NCBI RefSeq assembly: GCF_027595985.1
Contig: NC_073304.1
Coordinates: 147,015,246-147,079,245, forward strand
Reading direction: 5' to 3'
DNA: 64,000 nucleotides
DNA from: Sorex araneus
Taxonomy: Eukaryota > Chordata > Mammalia > Eulipotyphla > Soricidae
The position numbers were made by a program, and so were the translations under genes. Under the pieces are notes generated by a model. It was not told where the DNA came from. It saw only the letters and a program-made list of their open reading frames with translations, and ran no database searches. Each line of letters opens with the position of its first letter. The stretch's first letter is position 1. This document shows positions 22,201 to 34,200 of the stretch, piece by piece.

Positions 22201-25200
22201 TTTTTTATCTGAAGGGAAAGGTTAATATCTATCTAGTAAGGAGGTATAGTCAGGGTGGGAGAGAACTCAAGGGGCTTCCGTTCTTGTTTTGCTTGAAGGA
22301 GCTCTAGGGCTGATCCCCAGCCCCACATGGTTCTAGTCCCATGCTGGGCAGACAACCAGGTATCCTGAGCACTGCTGGGGCTCAAACCCCAAAACAAAAA
22401 GTATAGATCCAAGAAAAGAGGTAAGACAGGACCAGGTGGTTCAAAGACATGTATGTTTCCAGTAGTGACCGCAGAGTACACGCAGCTTCTCCTTGGTATT
22501 CAGGAATACAAGTCAGGATAAGTATTGAGAAATGCAGTTGTGATTGATAAACTTAGCAGGGATGTTTGAGGAACTGACAGTATCCATAGATAGCTAAGGT
22601 GATAGGAAAATTGGCCTTTCATACCTGTCCCTGTAGGCCTGAAGATTCATGTGACCTTTCTGGAGACTTCTTGACAACATGAGTCCTAGTCTTTAAAAGG
22701 AGATTAGTCTTTCAGCCCCCATAGTTCTCTGTGTAGAATTTACTTTGAAGAGAGTTATATACAAAAGGAATATCTCTGTATTTGTCATGGCAGAAAATTA
22801 GAAATTACCTAAGTGGTTTAAGTAATAAACATATAGCCTTCTTGGGGCACATAGGAACTTTAGAAAGGAGAATATGTCTGAAATACATAGAAGAATGGGA
22901 AAGTGTAAGGGTGTTATAAAACAATAGGAATAGCATCTGCATTTTCTAGTAGAAAAGTAACCTGGCTTTATACATAAATTTGGACGAAGACTAGGACAGT
23001 AATATTTGGATGTTGGAATATATTATGTTCATTCCTTCTACTTTCCTATTTGCTCTCAAAATGTTTTGTAGGGACTAGTTGTCACTTTCGTAATGGGAAT
23101 ACTGCAATGTGTTTGTTTTTAAGATGACTTTTACATGGTAAAGACAGTTCTTTGTATTTGATCTCTTGAGGACACGGACGTTATTGTGTGGGATGTGATC
23201 AATGAAAGTGGTCTGTACCGTCTCAAGGGACACAAAGATGCTGTCACACAAGCGTTGTTTCTCCGGGAGAAGAATCTGCTGGTTACCAGGTAAAGAGGGG
23301 AGTTTCACTTTCAGCGCTGCTCCACTGGGTCGGCTTGCTGAGGGGAACGCCAACAAGGAAGTCTGCTTCATTTCTGACACCTTTCATCGATTTTTTTCTT
23401 AAATCCGGGTGCTAGTGTCTTTTGGTCCCCGTTTTCCTCTCCTCTGCTTCCCCTCACATGATGGGGACCGTCCAGAGACAGCGCATTCTGTGATTCTCTT
23501 TCCGGATCTGTCATTGTTTTCCCCTGAGCCCAGCTTTTCCGTGTTCCTTAGCCTTTGATAGAACGAGCTCGAGTCGCCTTTCTGGGCCCGGAGAAAGTGG
23601 GGAGAACAATCTCTTGCATGGACAAGTTTGGCCTGTCTTTTGAAAGGTTCAGGTCTTTGTTTTGGTGGGTGGGGCGTGGTGAGGTGGGTGGTTGCACCTG
23701 GCAAGACTTGGGAGTTACTCCCTGCCTGGTGCTCAGAGATCAGAGCCAAGGACTCCCGCATGTGAAGCTGGGGCTCCAGTCCCTTGGTCTGTCTGCCGGC
23801 CCCGGTGCTGTCCTCTCCACAGGAGGTTTCGGAGCTGCATGTTTGTCCCACAGTGACTCGAGCTGGTGAGGACTGAGATGCTCTGAAGGAAGCCGGCTGC
23901 TGTGCCATCTGTGGATGTGCCCATGTGGGAGTGAACCAGGCAGTTCACATCCACAGATGCTGTAGAGCGTGACTGCCGTTCTGCTAAAATAGACAGGCTC
24001 AAGCTTCAGTATGTCTGGTTTGCTCCTCAGAGCCACCAAAAATTTAAATAAAATTGTGAGAATGGAAGAGGCTCCTGAGGCAGGAAGGGCCACGGCCTCT
24101 GGCAGCAGGTTAAAACCAGTGACTGGGCAGTGGCGGAGGAACCAGAGAGAACCCTAAACAGTGTAAATTCAGAAAACCGGGAATATCTACAGTGAATGCG
24201 ATGAGGAGACAGGAGTGGACAAACCAAATGAAACGTTAACCTGATTTAGGCAGTGGGGCATAAATTCAGGTTTGCAGTACAGAGATGGAGTGGAAGGAGT
24301 CGGGCACAGAAATAGGGCAGAGACACCTTTCTGGGACACACAGACTGGCTGGACTGAGGAAAAGGGGCAGTCTGGAACGGTCTGGAACAGTCTGGAATAG
24401 TCTGGCACGTGTGTGTTGCTCGGAAGTTCAATCCTGTGATGGCGGCAATGGTGGTGGGTCACATTCCGTGTTCTTTTTTGCTTGCTTGTTAATTTGTCTT
24501 TGGGCCGCACCCAGGGACGTTCAGGGATTACTCTTGAAGGAGACATGTTATACGGCTTCATGGTGGGATTATAGAAGACAGATTTTCTAGATATCACCAG
24601 GTTTGCTTATGAAGGGAGGTTTGTGCTGGATTTAAGTAAGTGAAGAACCCAGGGCTCTGCACTTAGGGGTGACTCCTGGCAGGCTCAGAGGACCATATGG
24701 GATGTCAGGGATCGAACCGCCGTCAGCCGCATGCAAGGCAAACACCCTCCCCGCTGCACTATCTGTCTAGCCCCCATTGCAATGTTCTTTCCCACCCTGA
24801 ATTCAGGTGGAAATTACTCTCGTGTCTACAGGTGGAACATCTTACATTCTCCCTGAGAATAGCCCTGTGGAGCATCAAGAGCCCTTTCCTTTCCTTCGTC
24901 AGTTCTATGTGGGGTGCCCTTGGCTTTCATGCATGCGGTGTTCCAACACCACACCGCCCATCAGACTAGCCACTTCCACCAGGGGCTGGATGATGGTACA
25001 GCAGGGAGGGCCTTGACCTTGCCTGAGTCTGACCCATATGGTTTCCTGAGCATCTGGAGTGATCCCTGAATGCAGAGTCAGGAGTAAACCCTAAGGACTG
25101 CCTGCTATGGTGCATAAAAAAGTAAATAAAAATAGAAGATGAGGCAGAAGAGTCCCGCAAGGTATTGCTCTGCACCAATGTCGCCCAAAGTGGGGGTCAC

Positions 25201-28200
25201 TGCCCTCTGCCTGCATGGGCAGTGTAGCCTTGGCAGGGAGGGCTTTCTGTACCCTTAAAGAAGGTAAGTGAGGGGAGGAGGGGGACTGCTGATAGGGGAC
25301 AGTAAACCAAGGAATGTGGGACTGGACTGTATGTTGCCTCTCCCACCCCTTCTTTCCTTCTCCTTGTTGCTGTTGGGGGCTCAGTGCTTGATTGTAGTGC
25401 TCACTGAGGGGTGCACACTTGTAGTGCTTACACGCGCTTGGTTGTGGCTCCAAGGATCCCTATGGCAGTCCCACTGGGCTGGGATGGCGCCTGGCACACG
25501 GGACAGTGCAGGGAATCAAACTTGTGGCTTCATACTTGTAGGTCAGGCCTGCTGTTCCCCAGCCACAATCCTCAAGATTACTTTTTTTGTTTTTTGTTTG
25601 TTCGTTTGTTTGTTTGGGTCACACCTGGCAATGCTCAGGGGTTACTTCTTTCTGGCTCTGCACTCAGGAATTACTCCTGGTGGTGCTCGGGGAACCATAT
25701 GGGATGCCGGGAATTGAGCCTGGCTCAGCCACGTGCAAGGCGAATGCCCTACCCACTGTGCCCTTGCTCCAGCCTCAAGATTACATTTTTTCTTCCAAAG
25801 GCAGCTAGTGAATCCTGAATTTTCCTTAAAATTCACTAAGTGAATCTTCCTTAGGAGATTTTTTTCTTTAATATTAAAATCCCATGATTGTCAAAGTTAT
25901 TCATAGTTGAGCTTTAGACAGTGTCCAGCACCAATCCCACCGCAGGTGTCAACTCCCCCGCCACTGATGTCCCCTGATGGCCCCACCTCCCCAACCCCCA
26001 GCCTGCCATCTTGACAAGCACATTTTCAAGTTTGGCTTTGGAAGTTTGGGTGTCATGATTCCAGTGTGGTTGACTCTGATTTGGGTATTGGTTATACCAC
26101 GCCATCTCACCGCCGGTGGATTCCATCCCTGTGGCCCTGCCCCTGTTTCTTCCCACCTGTCTCTTCCCTCTCGGTTTCTCCCCTTCTCTGCCCTCCTCTC
26201 CCTACCTAATGAGATTTCTTTTTCCCAATGTCTTCTTGTAGTGGGAAGGACACCACAGTGAAGTGGTGGGACCTTGACACTCAGCACTGCTTCAAGACAA
26301 TGGTCGACCACCGGACTGAGGTACGTGGAGGGTTGTGACCTAGGGAACAGTCAAGGCCCAGGAAATGGGTCCTTCCATCAGCTCCCGGTAGCTCTTTGTT
26401 TCTGCTGCTCGTGTCAGTCCTGAGCGGCCTTGAGAGAGGGAAGGTCAGTGTGGGGGAAGGAGTGGCAACCACTGGCGCTGGTACACTGCTCTGGCATTGA
26501 GGGAAAATAGACTTTGGATGAGTTTTACCGCTGAAAAATGAGCCAGATACGAGTGTCATCGTTGGGTAATAAGCTTCTGCCTCCATGGTTACAGGAAAGT
26601 TTGACAGTGCTGCCTGCACGGTGCTTCCCCGAGACACATGGCCCGCAGGTCGTAGCTGCTCTGACAGTCCCGATCATCACAGATCAAGGGAGGTTTCATA
26701 CCTTTGCACCCTCCTGCGTGCTCTGTGGACACCAGGCTTTGTAGACGTGCCTGGAAGCAGAAGGGAAGGCCGGGCAGAGTCCTGGACTGTTGACTTAGAT
26801 TACTGTTCTTTCCATTGTTTAGTGCTTGAATCCTTGCAGCCAGAAATTCTGCAGGAGATATTACCGGAGCACCTCTTACTGCTGGGCTGTGCCTAAAGCA
26901 AGGCCGTGTGAGGATGACAGCCTTCTGAGTGCTGTCTGGTTGAGACTTGTGCTGAGATGTTACCTCAGTTCTGTTTTGTGGGGGCCTCCCAGGCGGTGCT
27001 CAGGGAGCACGGGTGTCCTCCTGACAGTGCTCCATCTTGGGCCCAGTGGTGCTCAACCCAGCAGATCTGCCAGCCTCTGGGGGTGCGCCCAGGAGTGCTA
27101 GAGGGGGAGAGGGAGGGCAGGGCGGGGTTGATGTAAGTACGGAGCATGTGTGGCTGATAGCAAAGTCAGATCCCTTTTTTCTCCCAAGTTTTGAGCCACA
27201 CCTGGTGGTGCTCATGGTTGACGCCTGGTTCTGCGCTCAGGGATCAGGATCACTCCAGGCAGGGATTGGGGACCATGTGGGTTGCCAGGGATCCGGTCTG
27301 GGTTGGCCGCATGCAAGGCAAGCACCCTACCTGTCATTCTATCACTCTCTTTACTCATGAACTGCCCTCCTGGCCCCTCCCATTTTTCCTCTTTATTGGG
27401 GAGCCAGTCCCATGGAGGTTGGAGGGGCACTCTTAGCTGCTGGGCTGTTGAAGTTTCATGCTCACTGAACCACCTGGGTGGTTGTGGTTCTCCTGGGCCC
27501 TGCCATGCTCAGAGCAGGGATGCCTGGTACATGTGAGACAGATGTCCATCCCTGACGCTCCCCCGTTCTAAATTTAAAGGTCGGAAGTGCCAGAGAAAAT
27601 GCTAGTTTTCCTATAAATATCAGCAGTTGTTCCACACTTTTTTTTTAAAAATAAAAGTTAACAATTCTTTTGTGTTTGGTTTAGTTTTTGGACCACCCCT
27701 GACTCTGCAGTCAGGGTTACTCCTGGTGGGGCTCGGGACCGTATGGGGTGCCAGGGATTGCACTTGTGCTAGCTTTGAGCAGGATGAGCACGCTACCCCC
27801 GTACTCTCTAGTCCCACTCAGGTGCCTTTTGTTCTTTTTCCCCCCAATAGTACTTTTGTTTGGAGGCCACCCCTGATGTGCTCAGGGCTTCCTCCTGGCT
27901 CTGTGCTCAGGGACTACTCCGAGAGGGTCCCGTGAGACTGTCGGGGATGTCGGGGAATGAATCCCGGTCAGCAGCATGCAAGGAAAGCACCCTGCCCTGT
28001 ATCACTCTGGCCCTTCACTAATGCCTTTTGAAAAGGTTTCCTTTTTCTCCTTTGCTAGATTTCGATATGCACTCTTGCAGATGTAAGATTCTGGAATATC
28101 AGGTACTTTTCTGGGGGCATTCTGGAAACACTTGGTCATATCGTCTTAATCCTTTTCCTAACTTTGTAGGTGTGGGGATTGGTGCTGGTGTCTCAAGACC

Positions 28201-31200
28201 AGCGACTCATCACAGGTTCTTCTGACAGTGAGCTGCGTGCCTGGGACATAGGCTACCTGCAGGAGGTAACTCTCTCCCGACCATGGCCAGCAGCATGTTT
28301 CAGTTGCTGCTGGGGTTTAGGTGCCATCAGATTCTAGAAATTCTGATCTAGCTGGCTTGTGTTGGCACACTGGTTCAGAGTTGTCTGTCTTCATTGTGGC
28401 ATCGCCCTGGTTTGTGTGAACTGGGGAGAATCATTCTAGACTTATGGGGTCTCTTCCTCCTAATTAAAGTTGTTTGGGGGTATCTCAGCCTGATAGTTGC
28501 TGAACGTTTTTGGGTGTCCTTGGATGGATTTTATAATATCTGTGATCCTTTCCCGCAAACAAGAATTTGTATGGAGTTTTTGTGTGTTTCTAAGTCATAC
28601 GTTATGAGACAAATCCAACTTTTCAGGTTTGGAAGGCCTCCTGTGGAGAAAGGCCGTGGGCCTTAGAGTCGGGTGGAGAGCAGTGTATGGTGGGCCAGCA
28701 GGGCCATATTTGGTGGTTTCTACATTAGCAGACAAGGGTTATCTTTATCTCATTTAAAGAGAAAATGTCACAACTCTTGCAGTGCCTTTTTTGTTCCTAA
28801 AGATGATTTGAATCTCCCTTTGAAGTCTGATAAACTTTTACAGGGTTTTTACAAAGCTAGAAAAGAGTTGGTTATCATTTTTTCACTCTGCTATGACACA
28901 GTATTTCAGATATAGAAAATTTCTATTTTTTGTTTTTGGGGTATTTACAGGGAATAGTAGGGGCATATCCAGCTTCCTCAGGGGTTACTCCTGGTTTTAT
29001 GCTGAGGGATCACTCCTGTTAGGGCTCAGGGATTCTAGGATTGAACCCAGGTTGACCGTAAGCAAGGCAAGTGTACCTGTTGTGCAATAGCTCTGGCCCC
29101 AAAATACCAAAGAAAATTGCTGAATGCAGTGCAGTTAGTGATGACTGGTTTGTGTTTCCTACTTTCCGTATAATACTTTTTTCATACATTCCTGTGTGGC
29201 AGAGATTTGACCAATCCCTAACTGGAGATGAGTAGTGGCAGTAACTTGTTTCTAAGCCTTTAGAGTTGAATCATCTGGAACATGTATTACCACTTTGGTT
29301 TTTCCACTTGTTACAAAACAGGTTGAAGATCCTGAAGAACCAGAGCCCAAGAAAGCCAAAGGGTCTTCACCCAGGGAACAAGACCTGCGTGAGTTCCAGG
29401 ATGTGGCCCTTGAGGCGGATGAATCTCCAGAGGATGTAATTGATTCCCTAATTGAATTAATTCATTCATTTTGAATTTTTTGCATCATGACTCCTGACTG
29501 GGTGCTGTGGTCCCCGGGACTAGACCTGAGGCCTCCTGCATGCCCCCCATGCAGTCAGGCACTCCCTCCAGCCCTCATTATTCATTCCTGTGTCAGTTTC
29601 AGTTGAGTTTAATGATGGGGAAATGAGGATTTCAGGGTGCTTTTGAGTGTGCCACCCTCATTGTCATTTCCTTTGAAACCACGGTTCTGCGGATCTCATG
29701 TTTCACTCTCGTTCTTTTTCTTTCTTTTTTTTTTAACAGTTACAAAGTTTTCATATTTGAGTTTCGGTGTCATACAATGATTGAACACTCATCCCTCCTC
29801 CAGTGCGCATTTTCTACCACCAATGTCCCCAGTGTTCCCCCCCTCCCATCCCACCCCTCCCCCTGCCTCTGTGGCAGACAATTTCCCCCAGACTCTCTCT
29901 CTACTTTGGGATTATGGTTTGCAATACAGATACCGAGAGGCTATCACATTTGGTCCTTTATCTACTTTTAGCACACATGTCCCATCCCAACCGATCCCTC
30001 CAACCATCATTGACTTAGTGATCCCTTCTCTGTCCCAGCTGCCTTCTCCCCCAGCTCATGAGACAGCTTCCAACCTTGGAGCAATATTCCTGGCCTTTGT
30101 CTCTACTGTCCTTGGGTATCAGTCTCATACTATGTTAGTTTATATTCCACAAATGAGTGCAGTCATTCTATTGTCTGTACCTCTCTTTTTGAACTCATTT
30201 CACTTAGCATGATACTTCACTGTGGTTCTTTTATAGCGCATCCTTACCTGCAGAAAAGCTGGGTCCCTAATGAGGGAAGGAAGGGACAGAGTCGTGAACC
30301 TCGCTGTAGACAGAGCAGGCAAGATTCTGGCTTGTCATGTGAGTACCAGACTTGGGAGAAGAATGACAAATGTTAAGTGGTTCCTTCCAGAGATTCTTGT
30401 CCTGTTCAATGGATTTTTTCTTTGGTTATGTTAGAGCAACAGTACAATGACCACTACTACTATTAGCATTCACTTGTTAAATGCTGTTTTTCCAAGCAAA
30501 TTAAAGGCACTTTTTTTTTCTTCTTGGGTCACACCCGGAGATGCTCAGGGGTTAATCCTGGCTCATGCACTCAGGAATTACTCCTGGCAGTGCTCAGGGG
30601 ACTATATGAAATGCTGGGAATAGAATCGGGTCAACCAACTACAAGGCAAATGCCCTACCTGCTGTGCTCTCGCTCCAGCCCCACATTTTATGTTTTTGTT
30701 TAAAAGCTCATTTCGCTTAGTCTTCAAAACACCAGTAAGATTAAGTCGTCCAAGATATAGTACAACTACCCAGGGGAAGAACAAGAACATGGATTTGTCC
30801 TGAGAATGAGCTATATTTATAGCAAATTGACAGTCTTGGATTCACATCGGTCTTTGCCTTCTTAGGGAACAGATTCTGTGCTAGAAGTCTTTTCTATCCT
30901 TTCCAAAGAGGAAATTCAGAAGAAAATGGATAAGAAGAGGAAGAAAGCTAAAAAGAAAGCAAGGTATGTTTTTTTAAATACTTATTATTAATAAGTATTT
31001 TGGTGTGAGCAACATTATTACTAATCAGAAACTGCGTCTTTAAGGTAATAAATGCTCTACTAACACTTAGTATTAAGAATAGAGAAGATTTTATGGAGTG
31101 CCGCTAGACGAAGCTTTAAATTTCTTTCTTTAGAATAGTTTCCTAGGCAGAATCTCTCTTCATCCTGGTCTTAGCCGTACGTAATTAGAAAGACTCTACA

Positions 31201-34200
31201 GAGAGTTCTAGAAATAGCTTCAGAACCAATGAATTCTCTGGCCAGCAATGTGACTCACCTCAGCCTTGCAGGAGGATGCTGGGATGGTGACTGACGTAGT
31301 GTCAGACTGTGAGAGTAAAACTGCCTGGACTATGTCTGTGATTGGACAGGTTCAGGGACAGCATGGCCTTGAAAAAGGTCATTAGAACCATAGAAACCCA
31401 TTCCTCAGTCATTGAAATGTAAATTACTGTCTTCTGCAATAATTTACCATTTAGCTTGGCAAATCTTTTGAAATCTAGTCTGATTTACCTGATACCTATT
31501 AGTGAGTACTGGGTAATGGCTTTTCTAAAAATGTTTACTGGAAACACTTCAGTGGAATATTGTGAATTACTAAAGCTTATCCCAGAAATATAATGGGCTG
31601 GTACATTCAGAGTCTACTTGTTGAAAGTTCTGCTGGTAGAATTTCATTATCTGTGAATCTGTTGTTAGTGAAATATTTCCACCTGGACAGTGTATCCTAA
31701 TTTTCATGGCTATACTGTGTGATAAGTGACTTTTCCAGGGTCACTCAACTTGACCTTAGAGCCAGAACTTGAGCACTCAGTTGACAGTAAAACTTTTTCT
31801 AGAATGTAACTATATTATACCTTCTCCCCACCCCACCCCCAGATTAAATTCTGACAAAGGGGAAGAGGAAGATCTTGAAGTCACTGTTGAAATGACATTG
31901 CAAGATGAAATTCAACGGTTGACCAATATCAGAACTTCTGCCAAAATCAAGTGAGTCCATATGCTTCAGAGAGAGCTCAGAAGTAGTAAAAGAGCAAGCT
32001 ACAAAGTTATGTTGGCCAGTTGATATTTCTAATCAAGTCTTTATGGATGTGGGACTAGGGGAGGTGGTCTTGGGGCTGTACGCGGTGGTGCTTGGGAGAC
32101 CATATATGGTGCCCGGGGCTGAACCAGGGTCAGCTATACGCAGGGCCAGCGCCCTCCCCACTGTGCTATCTCACCAGCCCCATCTTTATGGCATATATAT
32201 CTGGAGTAGGATGGTGGGGGACACCTGCTTGTCACCAAGACTCTTAATCTTCCCACAATGCTCCCACATATTTTGCTCTTTTTTATTATCTACTGTTTTG
32301 CAGGGTGGGGGGGGAGATGGGGTTGCTGCTGTTTTAAAAAAACAAAACGAAACAAAAACTGCCTCATGCCTAGAAAGGATTTGAAGGATTTGGTTAACTT
32401 ATGAAATATACGCACCAAAACAAACACCAAAAAATGTTAGAACTTACTTCTTTGATTTAAGTACCAGATTTCTTTGATTTTTTTAAAGATTCTGAGCTTG
32501 ATGACATTAGTAATTGCTCTCTTATTTGTAGCATTCATTGTGGCCGTCCGCGCACTGTGTAGATGGAGAGCGTTGCAAGGCCTCTGTCCTGGAGGACTTA
32601 ACTCCATGAGCTCCCTGCTTACGACCTGTCTTCTCATGCAGGTCCTTTGACTTGATTCACTCGCCGCAGGGAGAGCTGAAGGCCGTCTTCCTGCTACAGA
32701 ACAACTTGGTGGAATTGTATTCACTGAACCCATCGGCGCCAGCTCCTCAGCCGGCCAGGACCAACAGAATCACCATTGGGGGCCACCGCAGCGATGTCCG
32801 GACCCTGTCATTCAGTTCAGACAACATTGCTGTCCTCTCCGCCTCAGCTGAGTCTGCTAAGATATGGAACAGGTCTGTAGGGGGAGGGACCTCCAGAGCT
32901 GTGGCCAGTGGCACTTTACCTCCTCTGAGTTGTTTTTTGGGGTAATTGTGATGATTAACTGCAGACTTCCCGGGGCCCAAAATACAGTTCCCTCAGAATG
33001 TATCTCCCGGGAACCTGGACCACAGGCCTGCCAGGTCAGTCCAGGAGAAAGGGGCCTTTTGTAGTTGGGCTCCAACTAAAAACACCATCTTATTCCCAGT
33101 TTGTAACAACCCCGGCATAGAGAAAATTAGTCCCTGTGCTGTTTTCTGCACAGTAGCCCCTTCTCTCACCCCCTGTCTCCGGGTGCTTCCCAGCCTTGCC
33201 TCTCAGGTGCTGCTCAGAGTCCTGGTCTGAGCCACTCTTGGAGGGCCTGTGGGCCAGGCCTGCTGGTGAACGATTGGGCACAGCATGAAGCCTTGCTCGG
33301 CCTGTGGGGCCTCAGGGCTGCCCCAGAGGGAGATGCGCGGTGGGAGCTGATGGGCCATCTTGATCCTGGCCCTGTTCTCCTCCCTGGCCCTGTCGTATCT
33401 GGTCTCCCACCCACCTTTACTTCCACCATTTACCAAAGCAGTGACCTGTGTGTTCTCGTGGCCTGTAAGCTTTATTTGACATTGACCTTACTAATTTTCT
33501 TCTCTTTTAAACTTCCTTGGACTTTCATCACTTCCCTTTCCTCTGCTATTCTTTCTCCTCAGTCTTTACTGGCTCCTTTCTATATTTCTGGTCACTTACA
33601 TGCTGGAATCCTGTGGGGTGGCCGCTTGGAACCTTTTCTTGCTTTTCGTGAGGTTTTTCTCTCCACTATGGGCGTGAGATTTTATTTCTGCTAACTGCAT
33701 ATTTCTACCTCTGGCATTCACGTGTTGTTGAATGTAAGTTCACACAGTAAAACGTGGGGGTTGCTGCTGCTGCGTGTGCGCGTTCGGTGGCCAAAAGCTG
33801 CCTCCCCACCCCCCAGCAGAGAGACAGGGAGACGGGGACCACAGCTGATGGTGAAAATGGCTCCTTCAATGCAGAGCTGCTAGCATACTTAGGTGTGATT
33901 GATCATTTGCATAAATAAACATTTGGCAGAGAAAATTCTCTTGGGGAAATTAACTCAAGGAGATACTCTGTCTCCCAGGGACATCTACATTGCTCTTATC
34001 TTTCCCTCTAACAGTATATTATCAATACTTGTAGTTGTTTGGATAAACACAGTAAGAAACAAAAGTCCCAACACTTTGTTCTCTGGGCTGAGAGCAAGCA
34101 AGGCTTTTACCATAAATTCCAGATCCTAAATTTCAGATCAGTCCAGCTTATCCTTCCCCATGGGGGTCATGTCTCTTAAGTCAATAACAGTTTGCATCAA

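Noticed and set aside
23399..23908. 169-aa minus-strand frame in WDR3 intron 4
   Set aside because: No recognisable domain, overlaps a SINE remnant, and lies between proven WDR3 exons. Probably chance.
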